Source of the DNA: Acidimicrobiia bacterium
GTDB lineage: Bacteria; Actinomycetota; Acidimicrobiia; Acidimicrobiales; Aldehydirespiratoraceae
DNA: 25,472 nucleotides
Direction of reading: 5' to 3'
Assembly (NCBI GenBank): GCA_022824605.1
Contig: JAJDZO010000152.1
Span: 1-25,472, forward strand
Shown here: positions 7,867 to 15,017 of the stretch, in pieces
Layout of the letters: the number at the start of each line of letters is the position of its first letter
Numbering within the stretch: position 1 is the stretch's first letter
The notes under the pieces: model-generated
What the model saw: the letters and a program-made list of their open reading frames with translations, nothing else
Databases searched by the model: none
Told to the model about the DNA's origin: nothing
Translations under genes and position numbers: made by a program

Positions 7867-8808
7867 CTAGTTCCCCCCTCGCAGCGACAAGCCTCGCTCG
7901 TCGAGCTTGGCGACAACCTCGTCGAGGCTCTTCTCGCCGAAGTTGGTGATGGCCAGCAGGTCGTCTCGGGTCTGCTCCAGCAACTCGCTCACAGTGTTGA
8001 TCTGGGCCCGCTTGAGACAGTTGCGAGGCCGTTCGGTCAGCTCAAGATCCTCGACCATGAGTTCAGCCTCGGCGTCGGCCTGCGACATCGACACGATCTC
8101 GCCCAACTCCAGGCCCCGCGGCTCGTCGCTCATCTCCTCGATCATCGCGATGAGGCTGCGAAGCGTGGCGCCGGCGGAGGCCACTGCGTCGGTCGGCGAG
8201 ATCGACCCGTCGGTCTCCACTTCGATAACCAGCCGGTCGTAGTCGGTGAACTGCTCCACCCGGGTGGCTTCCACGCTGAAGGCCACCCGCCGCACCGGCG
8301 AGTAGATCGAGTCGACCGGGATCACGCCGATCGCCGCGGTCAGTTCCTTGTTCTCCTCAGCCGACACATAGCCGCGACCCCGGGCCACGGTGATGTCCAC
8401 CGACAGACGCCCGGCGTGGTTCAGCGTGGCGATCGGAGCGTCCGGGTTGAGGATCTCCACGTCGGGATGACGCTGGATGTCACCGGCAGTGACGTCGGCG
8501 GGGCCGCTCGCGTCGAGCCGCAGCGTGACCGGCTCCTCGCACAGCACCACCAGCACCAGATCCTTGAGGTTCAAGATGATGTCGGTGATGTCCTCGGCCA
8601 CGCCGGGAAGGGTGGCGAACTCGTGCAGCGCGGTGTCGAAGCGCACCTGGGTGACGGCTGCTCCCGGGATCGACGACAGCAGAGTGCGCCGCAGAGAGTT
8701 GCCCAACGTGTGGCCGAAGCCGGGCTCTAGGGGACCGATAGCGAACTGCTGCCGGTTGCTTTCGGCCGACTCGAGCAATTCAACGGTCGGACGCTGCATT
8801 ACAAGCAT
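7867..8808 (-). CDS. rpoA: DNA-directed RNA polymerase alpha subunit
   Basis: The alpha subunit dimerises to nucleate RNA polymerase assembly and contacts UP elements and activators. The N-terminal domain shows FAIGPLEPGFGHTLGNSLRRTLLSSIPGAAVTQVRFDTALHEFATLPGVAEDITDIILNLK, the dimerisation and assembly core. The C-terminal domain begins near NCLKRAQINTVSELLEQ and has the helix-hairpin-helix ITNFGEKSLDEVVAKL. ATG at 8808 is chosen because AGGAG lies five bases upstream; a TTG at 8835 would add nine residues. The 313-residue length is normal. An 80-bp gap separates it from rpsD with no clear promoter. Confidence 0.97.
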   Translation of the reverse strand: MLVMQRPTVELLESAESNRQQFAIGPLEPGFGHTLGNSLRRTLLSSIPGAAVTQVRFDTALHEFATLPGVAEDITDIILNLKDLVLVVLCEEPVTLRLDASGPADVTAGDIQRHPDVEILNPDAPIATLNHAGRLSVDITVARGRGYVSAEENKELTAAIGVIPVDSIYSPVRRVAFSVEATRVEQFTDYDRLVIEVETDGSISPTDAVASAGATLRSLIAMIEEMSDEPRGLELGEIVSMSQADAEAELMVEDLELTERPRNCLKRAQINTVSELLEQTRDDLLAITNFGEKSLDEVVAKLDERGLSLRGGN

Positions 8809-8888
8809 GGGGACTCCTCGACTCTTGGGCGTCAATCAGGGTTCGGTGGCTCGCAGTGGAACTCGGTTGACAGAAAATGGGTTACGGG

Positions 8889-9506
8889 TTACTTGGAGTA
8901 CAGCTCGACGATGAGCTGCTCACGGATCGGCACGTCGATCTGCTCGCGAATGGGCAGTTCACGCACCGTGGCGGCGAAGTTGTCGGCGCCGCGGTCGATC
9001 CATGCGGGCGGGGTGCGGTCGAGCACGTCTACGTTCCACTGCAGCGTGGCCGAGTTGCGGATCTTGTCGCGCAGTTCCACGACATCGCCCTTGCGCAGCC
9101 GGTAGCTGGGAATGGTCACTCGGGATCCGTTCACGTTGAGGTGGCCGTGGTTGACCAGCTGGCGGGCCTGGGGACGGGTGGCGCCCCAGCCCATGCGGTA
9201 GACGAAGTTGTCGAGACGCAGCTCCAGGAACCGCAGCATGTTCTCGCCGGTGACGCCCTGGCGGCGGCTGGCCTCGGCGAACAGGTTGCGGAACTGGCGC
9301 TCCGTCAACCCGTAGGTGTGGCGAGCCTTCTGTTTCTCCTGCATCTGCACCAGGAACTCCGACGCGGTGCTGCGCCGCCGCGAGCGGCCCCGATCACCGG
9401 GCGGGTAGGGCCGCCGGTCGAGGGCGATCGCCTCTCCCTTGGTGCCCCAGATGTTGGTGTTGAGCCGGCGCGACACCCGCGCCTTGGGGCCCGTGTAGCG
9501 TGACAT
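8889..9506 (-). CDS. rpsD: 30S ribosomal protein S4
   Basis: S4 is a primary 16S rRNA-binding protein that starts 30S assembly, and in some bacteria it autoregulates the alpha operon. The sequence begins MSRYTGPKARVSRRLNTNIWG and has the S4 RNA-binding domain RLDNFVYRMGWGATRPQARQLVNHGHLNVNGSRVTIPSYRLRKGD at about residues 98-145, then the closing PIREQLIVELYSK. The N-terminal Cys residues of zinc-binding S4 are absent, so this is the zinc-independent form. 205 residues, standard length. It follows rpsK by 41 bp. Confidence 0.97.
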   Translation of the reverse strand: MSRYTGPKARVSRRLNTNIWGTKGEAIALDRRPYPPGDRGRSRRRSTASEFLVQMQEKQKARHTYGLTERQFRNLFAEASRRQGVTGENMLRFLELRLDNFVYRMGWGATRPQARQLVNHGHLNVNGSRVTIPSYRLRKGDVVELRDKIRNSATLQWNVDVLDRTPPAWIDRGADNFAATVRELPIREQIDVPIREQLIVELYSK

Positions 9507-9547
9507 GTCAGACTCCTGCAGCCTCGGGTGGCCTGAAGCGCTTCACT

Positions 9548-9946
9548 TCAGACCCTTCTGCGCTTGGGTTGGCGGCAGCCGTTGTGAGGCACCGGCGTGA
9601 CGTCGGTAATGCCGGTCACGTCGATGCCGATGTTCTGAATCGAGCGGATGGCGGTCTCGCGGCCCGAACCGGGCCCCTTCACCTGCACGTCCAGCTTGCG
9701 CAGGCCGTGCTCCATCGCTTTGCGAGCGGCCTGCTCGGCCGCCATCTGCGCCGCGAACGGCGTCGACTTGCGCGAGCCCTTGAACCCGACATTGCCCGCG
9801 GAGGCCCACGAGACCACGTTGCCCTGCAGATCGGTGATCGTAATGATCGTGTTGTTGAACGAACTCTTGATGTGAGCCACGCCGTGGGTGACGTTCTTGC
9901 GTTCGCGTTTGCGCGTGCGACGCTTGTCAGACGATGGTTTCGCCAT
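9548..9946 (-). CDS. rpsK: 30S ribosomal protein S11
   Basis: S11 forms part of the 30S platform near the E site. The protein has a basic N-terminus KRRTRKRERKNVTHGVAHIKSSFNNTIITITD, the core NVVSWASAGNVGFKGSRKSTPFAAQ and AAEQAARKAMEHGLRKLDVQVKGPGSGRE, and the conserved end DVTPVPHNGCRQPKRRRV. At 132 residues it is full length. It lies 40 bp after rpsM in the usual alpha-operon order. Confidence 0.97.
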   Translation of the reverse strand: MAKPSSDKRRTRKRERKNVTHGVAHIKSSFNNTIITITDLQGNVVSWASAGNVGFKGSRKSTPFAAQMAAEQAARKAMEHGLRKLDVQVKGPGSGRETAIRSIQNIGIDVTGITDVTPVPHNGCRQPKRRRV

Positions 9947-9986
9947 TGGGCCTACTTCTCAACCTTCTGTGCCTGGCCTAGCCGAG

Positions 9987-10364
9987 CTACTTCTTGACCT
10001 TCTTCTTGCCGGCCACAGTCCGCTTCGGGCCCTTGCGGGTGCGAGCATTGGTGTGGGTCCGCTGACCTCGCACGGGAAGGCCGCGACGGTGGCGCAGACC
10101 CTGATAGCAGCCGATCTCCATCTTGCGTTTGATGTCCTGGGACACCTCGCGCCGCAGGTCGCCCTCCACCCGCACGTTGCTGTCGATGAAGCCCCGGAGC
10201 CTGGCCACCTCGTCGTCGGTGAGGTTGCGCACCCTGGTGTCGGGGTTGATCTCGGTGAAGGTGCAGATCTGTCGGGCGGTGCTGCGGCCGATCCCGAAGA
10301 TGTAGGTGAGTGACACTTCCACCCGCTTCTCGCGGGGAATGTCGACGCCGGAGATGCGGGCCAT
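9987..10364 (-). CDS. rpsM: 30S ribosomal protein S13
   Basis: S13 is in the 30S head and makes intersubunit bridges with 23S rRNA and L5; its tail touches P-site tRNA. The sequence has MARISGVDIPREKRVEVSLTYIFGIGRSTA with the helix-hairpin-helix, then LRGFIDSNVRVEGDLRREVSQDIKRKMEIGCYQGLRHRRGLPVRGQRTHTNARTRKGPKRTVAGKKK. The 125-residue length and basic C-terminus are typical. It follows rpmJ by 38 bp. Confidence 0.97.
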   Translation of the reverse strand: MARISGVDIPREKRVEVSLTYIFGIGRSTARQICTFTEINPDTRVRNLTDDEVARLRGFIDSNVRVEGDLRREVSQDIKRKMEIGCYQGLRHRRGLPVRGQRTHTNARTRKGPKRTVAGKKKVKK

Positions 10365-10402
10365 ATCAGCGGTGCCTCTCGACTGCGGTAATGCGGATCA
10401 TC

Positions 10403-10516
10403 TCAGCCCTGTCTCTGCTTGTGGCGGGCGTTGTCGCAGATCACTGTGACGCGCCCGCGCCGACGGATGACCTTGCAACGGTCGCAGATCTTCTTGACGC
10501 TGGGTCGGACCTTCAT
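10403..10516 (-). CDS. rpmJ: 50S ribosomal protein L36
   Basis: A 37-residue protein begins at ATG 10516: MKVRPSVKKICDRCKVIRRR, then GRVTVICDNARHKQRQG. It keeps the zinc ribbon of the C+ form of L36: Cys11, Cys14, Cys27 and His32. L36 binds 23S rRNA late in 50S assembly. The gene lies between infA (13 bp upstream) and rpsM, its usual place. The Zn-binding form implies no special zinc-sparing version at this locus. Confidence 0.96.
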   Translation of the reverse strand: MKVRPSVKKICDRCKVIRRRGRVTVICDNARHKQRQG

Positions 10517-10529
10517 CGGTGGTTGATGC

Positions 10530-10754
10530 TCACTTGTAGCGATAGGTGATTCGGCCCCTCTGGAGGTCGTACGGCGTCACCTCGACCTGGACACGGTCCC
10601 CGGGGAGTATCCGGATGTAGTGCATCCGCATCTTGCCCGAGATGTGAGCCAGCACGAAGTGGCCGTTCTCGAGTTCGACGCGGAACATCGCGTTGGGAAG
10701 GGACTCCGTGACGGTTCCCTCCAATACGATCGTGTCCTCTTTCGGTTTCGGCAG
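10530..10754 (-). CDS. infA: Translation initiation factor IF-1, apparently with a CTG start
   Basis: IF-1 is an OB-fold protein that blocks the A site of the 30S subunit and helps IF-2 and IF-3. The product (74 residues, initiator read as Met) is PKPKEDTIVLEGTVTESLPN at the N-terminus and contains AMFRVELENGHFVLAHISGKMRMHYIRILPGDRVQVEVTPYDLQRGRITYRYK, essentially the whole family. No ATG, GTG or TTG lies at the expected position. The codon there is CTG (10752-10754), and a perfect AGGAGG sits seven bases upstream. The only in-frame TTG nearby is inside the conserved IVLEG strand. An ATG at 10814 would add 20 unrelated residues across the Shine-Dalgarno, so CTG is favoured. Confidence 0.92.
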   Translation of the reverse strand: MPKPKEDTIVLEGTVTESLPNAMFRVELENGHFVLAHISGKMRMHYIRILPGDRVQVEVTPYDLQRGRITYRYK

Positions 10755-10761
10755 TGTTTGT

Positions 10762-10767
10762 CCTCCT
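10762..10767 (-). promoter_or_regulatory. Ribosome-binding site that fixes the infA start
   Basis: The minus strand reads AGGAGG, the full anti-Shine-Dalgarno complement, with seven bases (ACAAACA) before the CTG codon at 10754. This spacing is optimal and supports initiation at CTG rather than at the upstream ATG at 10814. Confidence 0.75.
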
Positions 10768-10820
10768 GAGGGATGAGCCCCGGTCGGCGCGCGTCGGCAC
10801 CGGCCCGGGGCCAAAGTGCA

Positions 10821-10849
10821 ACGCTACCTGCGACCGACCAGCCATCCAA
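10821..10849 (-). promoter_or_regulatory. Candidate promoter for infA and the alpha-operon genes
   Basis: In the 123-bp gap between adk and infA the minus strand has TTGGAT (10844-10849), a 17-bp spacer and TAGCGT (10821-10826). A palindromic GGCCCCGGG stretch lies just downstream. The distance to the infA start is about 65 bp. The gap size and spacing support an internal promoter here; the match is moderate. Confidence 0.4.
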
Positions 10850-10877
10850 CCCCGCAGCGGGCCACGCGCGGCACCCA

Positions 10878-11450
10878 TCAGGCGCGGCCGCGTTCGATGG
10901 CGGCCACCACGCGCTCGAAGACCTCATCGGGCGTGCCGACACCGTCGACGGTGGCCAGCAGCCCCCGCGACTCGAACCAGTCCCGCAACGGCGCGGTCTG
11001 CTCCTCGTAGAGCTCCAGACGGCGCTGGATCGCTTCGGCGGTGTCGTCGGAGCGGCCCCGGTCCATCATCCGAGCCGTGACCTCCTCGATGGGTACATCG
11101 ATGTTCACGGCCAGATCGAGGCGATGGCCGAGATCGTCGAGGATGGCCTCGAGCGCGCCGGCCTGATCGGCGGTGCGCGGGTAGCCGTCGAGCAGCACGC
11201 CCGCCGCGGCGACATCGTCTTCGGCGAGGCGATCACGCACGATCCCGTTCATGATGTCGTCACCGACGAGGCGACCGGAGTCCATGATCGTCTTGGCTTG
11301 GCGGCCGAGCGGGGTGTCGGCGGCCACCGCAGCCCGAAGGGCGTCACCGGTGGACAGGTGCACGCACCCGAACCTGCCGGTCACATACTCCGACTGGGTG
11401 CCCTTGCCTGAACCCTGTCGTCCCAGGATCACCATGCGCAAAGGAGCCAT
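10878..11450 (-). CDS. adk: Adenylate kinase, short-LID form
   Basis: Adk equilibrates ATP + AMP with 2 ADP. The P-loop is GRQGSGKGTQ at about residues 10-19, then HLSTGDALRAAV for the AMP site, MDSGRLVGDD, the nucleotide-binding GVLLDGYPRTADQAGAL, and a very short LID (RMMDRGRSDDTAEAIQRRLELYEEQTAPL) without the Cys zinc cluster. The 190-residue length is the short actinobacterial type. It begins six bases after secY, as in most bacteria. In many actinobacteria map follows adk; here a 123-bp gap and infA follow instead. Confidence 0.96.
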   Translation of the reverse strand: MAPLRMVILGRQGSGKGTQSEYVTGRFGCVHLSTGDALRAAVAADTPLGRQAKTIMDSGRLVGDDIMNGIVRDRLAEDDVAAAGVLLDGYPRTADQAGALEAILDDLGHRLDLAVNIDVPIEEVTARMMDRGRSDDTAEAIQRRLELYEEQTAPLRDWFESRGLLATVDGVGTPDEVFERVVAAIERGRA

Positions 11451-11456
11451 GAGGAT

Positions 11457-12785
11457 CTATTTGAGGAAGCCCTCGTAGTTTCTCATCATCAACTGGCTGT
11501 CGATCTGCTTCATGAGCTCGAGGGAGACGCCCACGGCGATCAGCAGCGAGATGCCGCCGAAGGCGAGGCCGAACGCCCCCGCGCCCGCTCCTGCATCCAC
11601 GTCGGTGCCGATGGTGACCCCCACCAGGATGGAGGGAACCAGCGCGACCGCGGCGATGAACAGCGCCCCGGGCAGGGTGATGCGCGACAGGATCCTCGCG
11701 AGGTAGCGCTCGGTCTGGACACCGGGCCGGATGCCGGGAATGAACCCGCCCTGCTTGCGGATCGTGTCCGCCTGCTTGACCGGGTCGAAGGTGATGGCGG
11801 TGTAGAAGTACGCGAACCCGATGATCATCAGCCCGTAGAAGAACATGTACACCGGGCTGGTCGGCAGGGTGAGATGGTCGTTGACGAAGTCCTTGATGGC
11901 TCCGCCGATGCCGCCGTCGGGCATGGCCGCGCCAATCAGGGTCGGCAGGTAAAGCACCGAGCTGGCGAAGATGATCGGGATCACGCCCGACTGGTTGACC
12001 TTCAACGGGATGTAGGTGCTCTGCCCGCCGTACATGCGGCGGCCCACCACCCGCTTGGCGAACTGCACCGGAATGCGGCGCTGTCCCTGCTCCACGAACA
12101 CGATGCACACCGTCAGGATCACCGCCACCGCTATGAAGCCGATCAGCGCGTCGAGGCCGTTGTTGGCGTGGACCGCGGTGAGCTGGGCCGGCACGGTCGA
12201 CACGACGCTGGTGAAGATCAACAGCGACATGCCGTTGCCGATGCCGCGTTGGGTGATCAGCTCACCCATCCACATCAGCAGGGCGGTGCCGGTGGTGAGC
12301 GTCAGCACCACCACGAACACGGCCCACACCGTAAAGGTGGGCAGCAGGTCGATACCGCCCACCAGGGCGCCGCTGTGGAACAAGAAGGCGAAGCTGGTCG
12401 ACTGCAGCAGGGCGATCCCGACCGTGAGATAACGGGTCCACTGGGTGATCTTGCGCTGACCGACCGCACCCTGCTGCTGCCACTGCTCGATGCGGGGGAT
12501 CACCACGCCGAGGATCTGCATGATGATCGATGCCGTGATGTAGGGCATGATCCCCAGCGCGAAGATGGCGAACTGGGTGAGCGCTCCGCCCGAGAACAAC
12601 TGCACGAACCCGAGAATCCCGCCCGAGGTGTTGGCCTGGTCGCGCAGCAACTGGACCGCGTCGGTGTCGACGTAGGGCGCCGGGATGAAGGCACCGAGCC
12701 GGTAGACCCCGATGATGAACAGCATGAACAGGATCCTGTTGCGCAGATCCGGGATGCGGAACATGTTCAACACGCGGTTCAGCAC
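11457..12785 (-). CDS. secY: Protein translocase subunit SecY
   Basis: SecY is the channel of the Sec translocon in the cytoplasmic membrane. The protein has about ten hydrophobic helices, opens MLNRVLNMFRIPDLRNRILFMLFIIGVYRLGAFIPAP, and contains the first signature FSGGALTQFAIFALGIMPYITASIIMQIL, the cytosolic loop around FVEQGQRRIPVQFAKR, and PLKVNQSGVIPIIFASSVLYLP, followed by the late motif IRKQGGFIPGIRPG. Length 442 is typical. The start is GTG at 12785 with GGGAGG five bases upstream. Just upstream is a partial copy of the secY beginning, described separately. It is followed by adk after six bases. Confidence 0.97.
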   Translation of the reverse strand: MLNRVLNMFRIPDLRNRILFMLFIIGVYRLGAFIPAPYVDTDAVQLLRDQANTSGGILGFVQLFSGGALTQFAIFALGIMPYITASIIMQILGVVIPRIEQWQQQGAVGQRKITQWTRYLTVGIALLQSTSFAFLFHSGALVGGIDLLPTFTVWAVFVVVLTLTTGTALLMWMGELITQRGIGNGMSLLIFTSVVSTVPAQLTAVHANNGLDALIGFIAVAVILTVCIVFVEQGQRRIPVQFAKRVVGRRMYGGQSTYIPLKVNQSGVIPIIFASSVLYLPTLIGAAMPDGGIGGAIKDFVNDHLTLPTSPVYMFFYGLMIIGFAYFYTAITFDPVKQADTIRKQGGFIPGIRPGVQTERYLARILSRITLPGALFIAAVALVPSILVGVTIGTDVDAGAGAGAFGLAFGGISLLIAVGVSLELMKQIDSQLMMRNYEGFLK

Positions 12786-12823
12786 GGGAACCTCCCCGAA
12801 CCCAGGCGGAACATGTTCAGCAC
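12779..12823 (-). CDS. Possible 14-residue leader peptide overlapping the secY start
   Basis: GTG at 12823 opens a 15-codon frame, MLNMFRLGSGRFPC, whose TGA overlaps the second codon of secY. AGGAG sits about ten bases upstream, directly after the rplO stop. The first residues copy those of SecY itself (MLN and NMFR), because CGTGCTGAACATGTTCCGC at 12807-12825 nearly repeats CGTGTTGAACATGTTCCGC inside the secY start. It may be a coupling leader or just the residue of a duplication. It is not recognised as a known gene. Confidence 0.25.
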   Translation of the reverse strand: MLNMFRLGSGRFPC

Positions 12824-12839
12824 GGCAAGTCGTCTCCTG

Positions 12840-13343
12840 TTAGCGGTTGGTGTGCTGGTTGAAGCTTCCGTGAGGCGGACGCCGGTCGCCCCACGGCTTA
12901 GCGACGATCTCGACGCTGCCGCCGGCCTCGGCGATGGCGGCGGCTGCGGAGGCCGACACTGCGTGAGCCTTCACCTGCACCGCCCGGCTGAGTTCGCCCC
13001 GACCCAGCACCTTCACGAGCGCCTTCTTGCCGACCAGACCCCGCTCCCGCAGGATGTCCGGCGAGATCTCGTCAAGGCCGGATTCTTCGATGGTGTCGAG
13101 GTTGACGGGTTGGTACTCCACCCGGAACGGGTTGGTGAACCCCCGCCACTTCGGAACGCGGCGCAACAGCGGCATCTGACCGCCCTCGAACCCGACAGGC
13201 ACCTTGCTTCGGGCCTTCTGGCCCTTCATGCCGCGGCCCGCGGTCTTGCCGCCGCGGCCGGCGATGCCCCGAGCCACCCGTCGGGGCCGCTTGTGCGACC
13301 CTGCAGGGGGCCGCAGGTCGTGCAGCTTGGTCTGCTCTGTCAT
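12840..13343 (-). CDS. rplO: 50S ribosomal protein L15
   Basis: L15 is a late 50S assembly protein. The N-terminus LHDLRPPAGSHKRPRRVARGIAGRGGKTAGRGMKGQKARS is the Gly/Arg/Lys-rich rRNA-threading extension, followed by VGFEGGQMPLLRRVPKWRGFTN and the C-terminal KVLGRGELSRAVQVKAHAVSASAAAAIAEAGGSVEIV. The 167-residue length is slightly above 145-150. The ATG at 13343 overlaps the rpmD stop as ATGA. After the stop are 54 bp leading to secY. Confidence 0.96.
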   Translation of the reverse strand: MTEQTKLHDLRPPAGSHKRPRRVARGIAGRGGKTAGRGMKGQKARSKVPVGFEGGQMPLLRRVPKWRGFTNPFRVEYQPVNLDTIEESGLDEISPDILRERGLVGKKALVKVLGRGELSRAVQVKAHAVSASAAAAIAEAGGSVEIVAKPWGDRRPPHGSFNQHTNR

Positions 13344-13522
13344 CCGTCCACCTCCTCCACCGACACCAGATGCGGAACCCGATGGATCATGCCGCGGATC
13401 TCGGGACGGTCAGGCAGCGTGTTGCTGCGGCCGATCCGTCCCAGTCCGAGGGCTCGAAGCGTACCCCGCTGCTTGGGCTTGGACCCGATGGCGGAGCGGA
13501 CCTGCGTCACCCGAAGAGCCAT
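13340..13522 (-). CDS. rpmD: 50S ribosomal protein L30
   Basis: A 60-residue protein begins at ATG 13522: ALRVTQVRSAIGSKPKQR, TLRALGLGRIGRSNTLPDRPEIRGMIHRVPHLVSVEEV. The pattern QxRSxIGxxxxxRxTLxALGLxRxxxxxxxxDxPxxxGMxxxVxHLV is the complete L30 family signature. Its ATG overlaps the rpsE stop (ATGA) and its TGA overlaps the rplO ATG, so it is translationally coupled on both sides. It is longer frames in the same phase that hide it; only this start makes sense. Confidence 0.95.
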   Translation of the reverse strand: MALRVTQVRSAIGSKPKQRGTLRALGLGRIGRSNTLPDRPEIRGMIHRVPHLVSVEEVDG

Positions 13523-14106
13523 CAATCGTCCTCCGACTCCTCGGTGCGCAGGGCTGCCGCGGCCCGGTCCATGCGAGTGGTCTGGTACGCGTCCCACAGA
13601 CCCTTGGGCAGGAAGTCCTCCGGGTCGAGGCCCCGCAGGCGAGCCACCTCGTCGGGGCGACGCAATGACTGCAGCCCGCTGATGGTGGCCCGGGCGACGT
13701 TGATGTGATTGGGCGAGCCGAGCGACTTGCACAGCACGTCACCGATGCCCGCCTCTTCGAGAATGGCCCGAGCCGCGCCGCCGGCGATCACCCCGGTGCC
13801 GGGGGCGGCCGGCTTGAGCAGCACCCGGCCCGCGCCGGTCGTGCCGATCACGGGATGCATGATCGTGTTGCCCGCCATCGCCACCTCGAACACATTGCGG
13901 CGAGCCTCCTCGGTGCCCTTCTGGATGGCCAGGGGCACCTCCTTGGCCTTGCCGTATCCGAGGCCGACCCGGCCTGCGCCGTCGCCGATCACCACGAGGG
14001 CGGTGAACGAGAACCGTCGTCCGCCCTTGACCACTTTGGCGACCCGGTTGATGTTGATCACCCGAGACTCGCGCAGCGCGGGACCTCCCCTGCGCTCCTC
14101 ACTCAT
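13522..14106 (-). CDS. rpsE: 30S ribosomal protein S5
   Basis: S5 lies near the mRNA entry of the 30S subunit and contributes to decoding accuracy. The dsRBD-like N-terminal part reads ESRVININRVAKVVKGGRRFSFTALVVIGDGAGRVGLGYGKAKEVPLAIQKGTEEARRNV, followed by the C-terminal core GAGRVLLKPAAPGTGVIAGGAARAILEEAGIGDVLCKSLGSPNHINVARATISGLQSL. The start is ATG 14106 (194 residues), overlapping the rplR stop as ATGA; the open frame continues upstream but without similarity. A short acidic tail TEESEDD ends the protein. Confidence 0.96.
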   Translation of the reverse strand: MSEERRGGPALRESRVININRVAKVVKGGRRFSFTALVVIGDGAGRVGLGYGKAKEVPLAIQKGTEEARRNVFEVAMAGNTIMHPVIGTTGAGRVLLKPAAPGTGVIAGGAARAILEEAGIGDVLCKSLGSPNHINVARATISGLQSLRRPDEVARLRGLDPEDFLPKGLWDAYQTTRMDRAAAALRTEESEDD

Positions 14107-14471
14107 CAGAACTCCAATCCTGCGGTGCGAGCCGCATTGGCGAGCTCGGCCACCCTGCCGTGGTACTTGTAGCCGCCCCGGTCGAACACCACCGTGGTGA
14201 TCCCCGCATCGAGAGCCCGCTGCGCGATGAGCGTGCCCACCGCGCGGGCCGCGGCCACGTTGCCGCCCGTCGCCGAACGAAGCTCGCCCTCCAAGGTGGA
14301 CGCCGACGCAACGGTGACGCCGGACAGGTCGTCGATGAGTTGCACGGAGATGTGACGGGTCGAGCGGAACACCGAAAGCCGGGGCCGCTGGGCGGTTCCC
14401 TGCACCTTCTTGCGGACGCGCCGATGACGGCGGATGCGTCCTTCGCGGCGCTTGCGGGCCTGATCGACCAT
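14106..14471 (-). CDS. rplR: 50S ribosomal protein L18
   Basis: L18 binds 5S rRNA with L5 and L25 in the central protuberance. The sequence has the basic start RKRREGRIRRHRRVRKKVQGTAQRPRLSVFRSTRHISVQLIDDLSGVTVASASTLE, then AAARAVGTLIAQRALDAGITTVVFDRGGYKYHGRVAELANAARTAGLEF, the standard C-terminal signature. 121 residues, full length. The start is two bases after the rplF TAG, and its TGA overlaps the rpsE ATG. Confidence 0.96.
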   Translation of the reverse strand: MVDQARKRREGRIRRHRRVRKKVQGTAQRPRLSVFRSTRHISVQLIDDLSGVTVASASTLEGELRSATGGNVAAARAVGTLIAQRALDAGITTVVFDRGGYKYHGRVAELANAARTAGLEF

Positions 14472-14473
14472 GA

Positions 14474-15013
14474 CTACTTGGCCGCCTTTCCGGCCTTGCG
14501 CTTGACCCGCTCATCGACGTAGCGGATCCCCTTGCCCTTGTAGGGCTCGGGCGGGCGCCATTTCCTGATGTCGGCTGCCACCTGGCCGACGAGTTGCTTG
14601 TCGATTCCCTTGATAAGGATCTGGGTGCGCTGTGGAACCTCGAACTCCACCCCTTCGGGTGCGGTGATGTTCACGGGATGGCTGAAGCCCAGCGTCAGTT
14701 CCAGCGACGTCGCCGTGGACTCCGCCACCCGGTAGCCCACGCCCTGGATGCGCAGTTCCTTGCTGAAGCCCTCGCTCACGCCGGTGACCATGTTCTGGAC
14801 CAGGCTCCGGGTGAGCCCGTGCAGCGACCTGCTCGGCGCGGAGTCGTCGGGACGCTCGACGTGCACTACGCCGTCGTCGGCCCTCAGGCTGATCCGACCG
14901 GGAAGGTCCTGACGCAGCGTGCCCTTGGCGCCCGTCACCACCACGGTGCGGCCCTCCACGCTCACGTCCACCCCGCTGGGCACCGTGATCGGCGTCTTTC
15001 CTACGCGGCTCAT
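14474..15013 (-). CDS. rplF: 50S ribosomal protein L6
   Basis: L6 is at the base of the L7/L12 stalk near the GTPase centre. It has two repeated L6 folds. The N-terminus is MSRVGKTPITVPSGVDVSVEGRTVVVTGAKGTL, the middle is HGLTRSLVQNMVTGVSEGFSKELRIQGVGYR, and the C-terminal domain ends with IKGIDKQLVGQVAADIRKWRPPEPYKGKGIRYVDERVKRKAGKAAK, the family signature. The 179-residue length is normal. It starts four bases after rpsH. Confidence 0.97.
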   Translation of the reverse strand: MSRVGKTPITVPSGVDVSVEGRTVVVTGAKGTLRQDLPGRISLRADDGVVHVERPDDSAPSRSLHGLTRSLVQNMVTGVSEGFSKELRIQGVGYRVAESTATSLELTLGFSHPVNITAPEGVEFEVPQRTQILIKGIDKQLVGQVAADIRKWRPPEPYKGKGIRYVDERVKRKAGKAAK

Positions 15014-15017
15014 CGGA

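Noticed and set aside
11874..13682. 602-residue plus-strand frame opposite secY, rplO and rpmD
   Set aside because: It has the same antisense-shadow character, with no domain or start signal; the minus-strand genes explain the sequence.
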